In this document: piece by piece, positions 61,521 through 64,000 of the stretch
Position numbering within the stretch: the first letter of the stretch is position 1
Layout of the letters: every line of letters starts with the position of its first letter
From: Azotimanducus chitobiosivorans
GTDB taxonomy: Bacteria > Pseudomonadota > Gammaproteobacteria > Pseudomonadales > Azotimanducaceae
Length of the DNA stretch: 64,000 nt
NCBI GenBank assembly: GCA_965200235.1
Contig: OZ241339.1
Coordinates: forward strand, 1,054,001-1,118,000
Reading direction: 5' to 3'
The notes under the pieces: generated by a model
What the model saw: only the letters and a program-made list of their open reading frames with translations
The model's database searches: none
What the model was told of the DNA's origin: nothing
Position numbers and translations under genes: made by a program

Positions 61521-61812
61521 AGGGTCCTAGTGTCCTGTCCCATAAATAAGTGTGGTTCAGAGTGAGCACAATCGCCGAGGGCAAGGCGCAGTCCGCAGGG
61601 AATATCGGGCATATTGCCAAGGGCTGCAACGCAGCCGTCGGCGATTGTGCCCACTCCCGAAGGGCGCGCAGGAGAAGGGCTGTGGCCGCGTTGCGTCCCT
61701 TGGCAATACGACAAAGTATTGCCTGCGGAACGCGCCTTGCCACAGCCCTTCTCCTGCGCGCTGAATCCACACTTATTTATGGGACAGGACACTAGGGACA
61801 CCCTAGGACCCT
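61521..61812. terminator. Hairpin split by element D
   Basis: AGGGTC plus CTAG (61521–61530), and CTAG plus GGACACCCTAGGACCCT (61792–61812), flank element D. Excision with one CTAG gives AGGGTCCTAGGG–ACA–CCCTAGGACCCT, 12-base perfect arms. It may be a terminator or an older repeat; no T run is present. Confidence 0.5.
61531..61791. mobile_element. MITE-like palindromic element, copy D (261 bp)
   Basis: Near-identical to copy A (about four differences), same orientation, with CTAG at 61527–61530 and 61792–61795. Both hairpins and the linker are intact. Confidence 0.93.
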
Positions 61813-61902
61813 GCGGCCCGCCGGCGAAACGACGAGGGGGGTTGCGGCGCATCATACACGCTATTTCATCGATCAGCTTGATGCAGAGTTGTCCAATGCG
61901 AC

Positions 61903-62166
61903 ATGAGGGTGAAGGGGCCATGAGTTCGCGATCATTGGAGGATGATTGTGGACATGGGCCTGCGTCGGGTGAAGACGATATAAGAGATGCGGGTGCTGGC
62001 GCGCCAGGAGCTGCTCAGGCAGTTTTTTGGGTGGCTCCAAATTGCCCACCGCCGCCAACGGAACGCCAGTTTCCCCGCACAACCCGGACCGAACCCTGTT
62101 GCTCAAATCGCGGACCCATCCCCCAAGAGACCTCGACTTGCAAAGTCTCCATTGTTCACCCTCATG
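61903..62166. other. Non-coding segment bounded by CATGAGGGTGAA inverted repeats
   Basis: CATGAGGGTGAA at 61903–61914 is repeated inverted (TTCACCCTCATG) at 62155–62166. The enclosed 240 bases have no convincing gene. One stretch (near 61980–62050) reads EMRVLARQELLRQ, which faintly resembles the start of IS21-type transposases but is then interrupted. It may be a decayed insertion. The rest of 61813–62196 shows nothing I can name. Confidence 0.35.
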
Positions 62167-62196
62167 ATGCTTTCGCTTGATCTTTCACAATAGCCG

Positions 62197-62589
62197 TCAC
62201 CTATCTTTCGCAGGCAGGCGATCTAGCATGAGCGAATAAAGATTGTCGAGCCTCCGGTTTGTGTCCTTTATGTCGGAGCGAAACTGCTCGTGCTCCTTCG
62301 CCCCTGCCTGGATCGCGGCTTCTATGCGGGCGATGTTGGACTCCTGCTCCTTCGCACCCGCTTGGATCGAGGTCTCTATGCGGGCGATGTTGGATTCCTG
62401 CTCCTTCGCACCCGCTTGGATCGAGGTTTCTATGCGGGCGATGTTGGCCTCGCCAACTTTTCCAACGGCTTCTATCTGAGTGCTAAGCTTTGAACTCACG
62501 TTTTGAATGACGATCCAAACAATACCTATGGTGATTGCCGCAATCGTCGCCCACGGCATGAAATCTTGAATTGTCATAGTGTTTTCCAT
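62197..62589 (-). CDS. Membrane-anchored coiled-coil protein with 18-residue repeats
   Basis: ATG 62589 gives 130 residues; the longer frame upstream looks non-coding. An N-terminal membrane helix (about 14–31, WATIAAITIGIVWIVIQN) is followed by an amphipathic helix with nearly three copies of SNIARIETSIQAGAKEQE. The C-terminus is charged (DTNRRLDNLYSLML). It should form a long coiled coil outside or inside the membrane. I do not recognise a family. The repeats look recently duplicated because the DNA copies are nearly identical. Confidence 0.62.
   Translation of the reverse strand: MENTMTIQDFMPWATIAAITIGIVWIVIQNVSSKLSTQIEAVGKVGEANIARIETSIQAGAKEQESNIARIETSIQAGAKEQESNIARIEAAIQAGAKEHEQFRSDIKDTNRRLDNLYSLMLDRLPAKDR
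62299..62460. repeat. 54-base tandem repeat within the coiled-coil gene
   Basis: Three units start at 62299, 62353 and 62407, the last with a divergent end. Each codes for 18 residues, so gain or loss of units keeps the frame. Units two and three differ by one base over most of their length. Confidence 0.85.
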
Positions 62590-62936
62590 TGTTGGCACTA
62601 CGCGTGTCGATGCGGATTCTAGCACCGACAGCATCTCCCGTCCGACGCCCCAAGGCTCGTAGGGCACGAGTTCTTCCACAACTACCAGCGGCCACACTAC
62701 CGAACACCGAACGAGCATCTTGTCCACCTTGAAAACATGTCTGACACGCCTGCCGAAAATTCCGAAATGTCCTGAGCCGTCAGCAATTCTCATTTTAGAT
62801 ATTAGCGGGTGTTGGCAAGCTCGATTTCGGGTTTGGCGGCGCGGATACGGTGTGTGTGAGGGCGCCGGAGGCCGTGCGCTTGACAGCATAGGCCCGTTGT
62901 TCTATGGTGCGGCCGACATGGGTGGCGCGGACCGGC
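62590..62936. other. Gene-free stretch at a composition boundary
   Basis: No frame here is convincing. From about 62830 the sequence becomes visibly richer in G and C, matching the methylase and transposase genes that follow, so the left end of an inserted element probably lies between about 62790 and 62860. I did not find clear terminal repeats, since the other end is outside the window. Confidence 0.4.
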
Positions 62937-63602
62937 ATGGGGAATGCGTATTTCGGATCGAAGGCGACGGCTGGCCTGTGCCAGCCGCTGATCGCGATGA
63001 TGCCGCCGCACAGCGTGTACATCGAGACGCACCTTGGCGGCGGGGCGGTCATGAGGCGCAAGCCGGGCGCGTTGAGGAACATCGGGATCGACTTGGACGC
63101 GGGGGCGCTGCGCGACTTTGAATGCCCCTATCCGGTGGACCTGGTGCACGGGTGCTGCCACCGGTTCCTCGCGGAGCACGCGTTCGACGGGTCGGAGCTG
63201 GTGTACAGCGACCCGCCGTACCTCGTGGGCACGCGCAAGTCGCCGAGGCGCTACCGCCACGACTACGCGGACGGCGACCACGACGGGCTGCTGTCGCTGC
63301 TGCGCGGGCTGCCGTGCGCGGTGATGGTGTCCGGCTACCCGTCGCCGTTCTACGACGAGCGGCTCGCCGGGTGGCGGAGCGTGTCGCTGCAGGTGATGAA
63401 CCGGGCGGGGGTGGTGACGGAGAAGGTGTGGTTCAACTTCGAGCCGGACCGGTTCCACTGGTCGCGGTTCGCGGGCCGGGACTTCACGCACCGGCAGGCG
63501 GTGAAGCGCAAGGCGGCGAACTGGGGGAGGCGCTACGCGGCGATGCCCGCCGCCGAGCGCCTCGCGGTGCTGGCGTCGATCATGGCCGTCGAGGCCGGAT
63601 AG
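62937..63602 (+). CDS. D12-class DNA adenine methylase
   Basis: N6-adenine methyltransferase of the Dam type. ATG 62937 (MGNAYFGSKATAGLCQPLIA) gives 221 residues; ATG 62904 is possible. The SAM motif region reads VYIETHLGGGAVMRRKPGA, the catalytic motif ELVYSDPPYL (DPPY), and the last third AVMVSGYPSPFYDERLAGW is typical of phage and mobile-element versions. The GC-rich third positions differ from the rest of the window. It ends 12 bases before the transposase gene, in the same frame, suggesting that it travels as a passenger. Confidence 0.84.
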   Translation: MGNAYFGSKATAGLCQPLIAMMPPHSVYIETHLGGGAVMRRKPGALRNIGIDLDAGALRDFECPYPVDLVHGCCHRFLAEHAFDGSELVYSDPPYLVGTRKSPRRYRHDYADGDHDGLLSLLRGLPCAVMVSGYPSPFYDERLAGWRSVSLQVMNRAGVVTEKVWFNFEPDRFHWSRFAGRDFTHRQAVKRKAANWGRRYAAMPAAERLAVLASIMAVEAG

Positions 63603-63614
63603 CCGGGGCGGGTC

Positions 63615-64000
63615 GTGCGCTGGCTGGAGCGCCACCTTGGCCGCGTCCGCGAGTGCCTCGACGGGCTGCCGGACAGGCGCACCGGCCGCAACCGCATGTA
63701 CTCCATGGGCGACATCGGCATGGCGGCGCTGTCGGTGTTCCTGATGCAGTCCGAGTCGTTCCTGGCGCACCAGCGCTCGCTCGCCGCGCAGCGCGGGAAC
63801 TCGAACCTGCGCACCCTGTTCGGCCTGTCGCGCGCGCCCTGCGACAACCACGTCCGGCAGACCCTCGACGGCGTGCCGCCGGAGAGCTTCGACGGCCTGC
63901 TGGGCGGCCTCGCGAAGGAACTCGACGCCGCCGGGGGGATCGAACCCCTGCGCGTGCTCCGCGGCCATGTGCTGATCGCCCTCGACGGCACCGAGTACTT
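63615..64000 (+). CDS. Transposase (ISNCY-like), 5' part
   Basis: From GTG 63615 the frame is open to the window edge (128 codons). VRECLDGLPDRRTGRNRMYS, then MAALSVFLMQSESFLAHQRS, TLFGLSRAPCDNHVRQTLDG and VLIALDGTEYF match the N-terminal part of a transposase group usually filed as ISNCY, where DGTEYF carries the first catalytic Asp. The remaining catalytic residues lie beyond 64000. The in-frame TAG of the methylase gene lies just upstream. Confidence 0.8.
   Translation, partial: MRWLERHLGRVRECLDGLPDRRTGRNRMYSMGDIGMAALSVFLMQSESFLAHQRSLAAQRGNSNLRTLFGLSRAPCDNHVRQTLDGVPPESFDGLLGGLAKELDAAGGIEPLRVLRGHVLIALDGTEY

Noticed and set aside
61499..61921. N-terminal extension of the NYN frame through element D
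   Set aside because: The extension is repeat DNA; the family N-terminus begins at TTG 61498.
62299..62460. CRISPR array
   Set aside because: The units are 54 bases without spacers and code in frame for an 18-residue repeat.
62802..63968. A 388-codon frame on the reverse strand opposite the methylase and transposase
   Set aside because: Its composition is a by-product of GC-rich third positions; the forward strand has clear DPPY and transposase motifs.

Overview
The window looks like a chromosomal segment of a gammaproteobacterium. The evidence is the ndk–rlmN–rodZ–hisS–yfgM–bamB–der order, rpoZ–spoT–ridA–recG, ftsN–hslVU, ubiE–ubiB, mutS–fdxA–mpl and a mucD/degQ–lepA pair. Genes are tightly packed, with many 4–11 base stop/start overlaps, and several starts are not ATG. 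I cannot assign a genus. No rRNA or tRNA gene was recognised.

Layout: 0–2.7 kb, the 3'-truncated reverse-strand gene of a nuclease/N6-adenine methyltransferase fusion. 2.7–7.1 kb, a reverse-strand operon for a TRAP transporter (dctP, dctQ, dctM), a MaoC-like protein and purN. 7.2–11.1 kb, the proton-translocating transhydrogenase (pntAA, pntAB, pntB) and a kinase-fold phosphotransferase. 11.1–16.4 kb, a catabolic cluster (HpcH-type aldolase, metallo-beta-lactamase hydrolase, MatB-like acyl-CoA synthetase), then trmJ and a lone iscS. 17–23.7 kb, ndk to der, without pilF or ispG. 24–30.2 kb, an M23 peptidase, xseA, an SDR, mucD/degQ and lepA. 30.3–34.8 kb, a surface lipoprotein plus TonB-dependent receptor. 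34.8–37.4 kb, a PIN-domain pair, a small lipoprotein, a luciferase-like oxidoreductase and a wrecked phd–vapC pair. 37.8–45.2 kb, a ubiquinone operon with ubiB split in two, hslVU, ftsN and priA. 45.4–50.3 kb, rpoZ to recG. 50.3–52.4 kb, a type II restriction–modification pair. 52.4–58 kb, fdxA, mutS, mpl and a PPi-type phosphofructokinase. 58–62.6 kb, accessory DNA with an interrupted AbrB-type antitoxin, an amidohydrolase, an SDR and a truncated NYN gene. 62.8–64 kb, a GC-rich block with a DNA adenine methylase directly followed by a transposase that runs off the edge.

The most unusual signal is a family of structured palindromic elements. Four copies (three of 261 bp and one of 314 bp) have inverted ends starting TGTCCTGTCC, are flanked by CTAG on both sides, and hold two long hairpins joined by a CCCGAAGGGCG linker. 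Removing the copy at 58.2 kb with one CTAG restores an intact 49-residue AbrB-type antitoxin gene, so these are mobile, MITE-like insertions with a CTAG duplication. Another copy sits in a phd antitoxin remnant, and two sit in the CTAG of pre-existing palindromes. Two further elements (11.9 and 16.5 kb) keep the linker while the hairpin arms are unrelated in sequence yet still self-complementary.

Other points of note: ubiB divided by a -1 frame change with a TTGA junction; two genes (recG and the luciferase-like oxidoreductase) whose only well-placed start after a strong ribosome binding site is ATC; and a vapC toxin remnant with its centre deleted.
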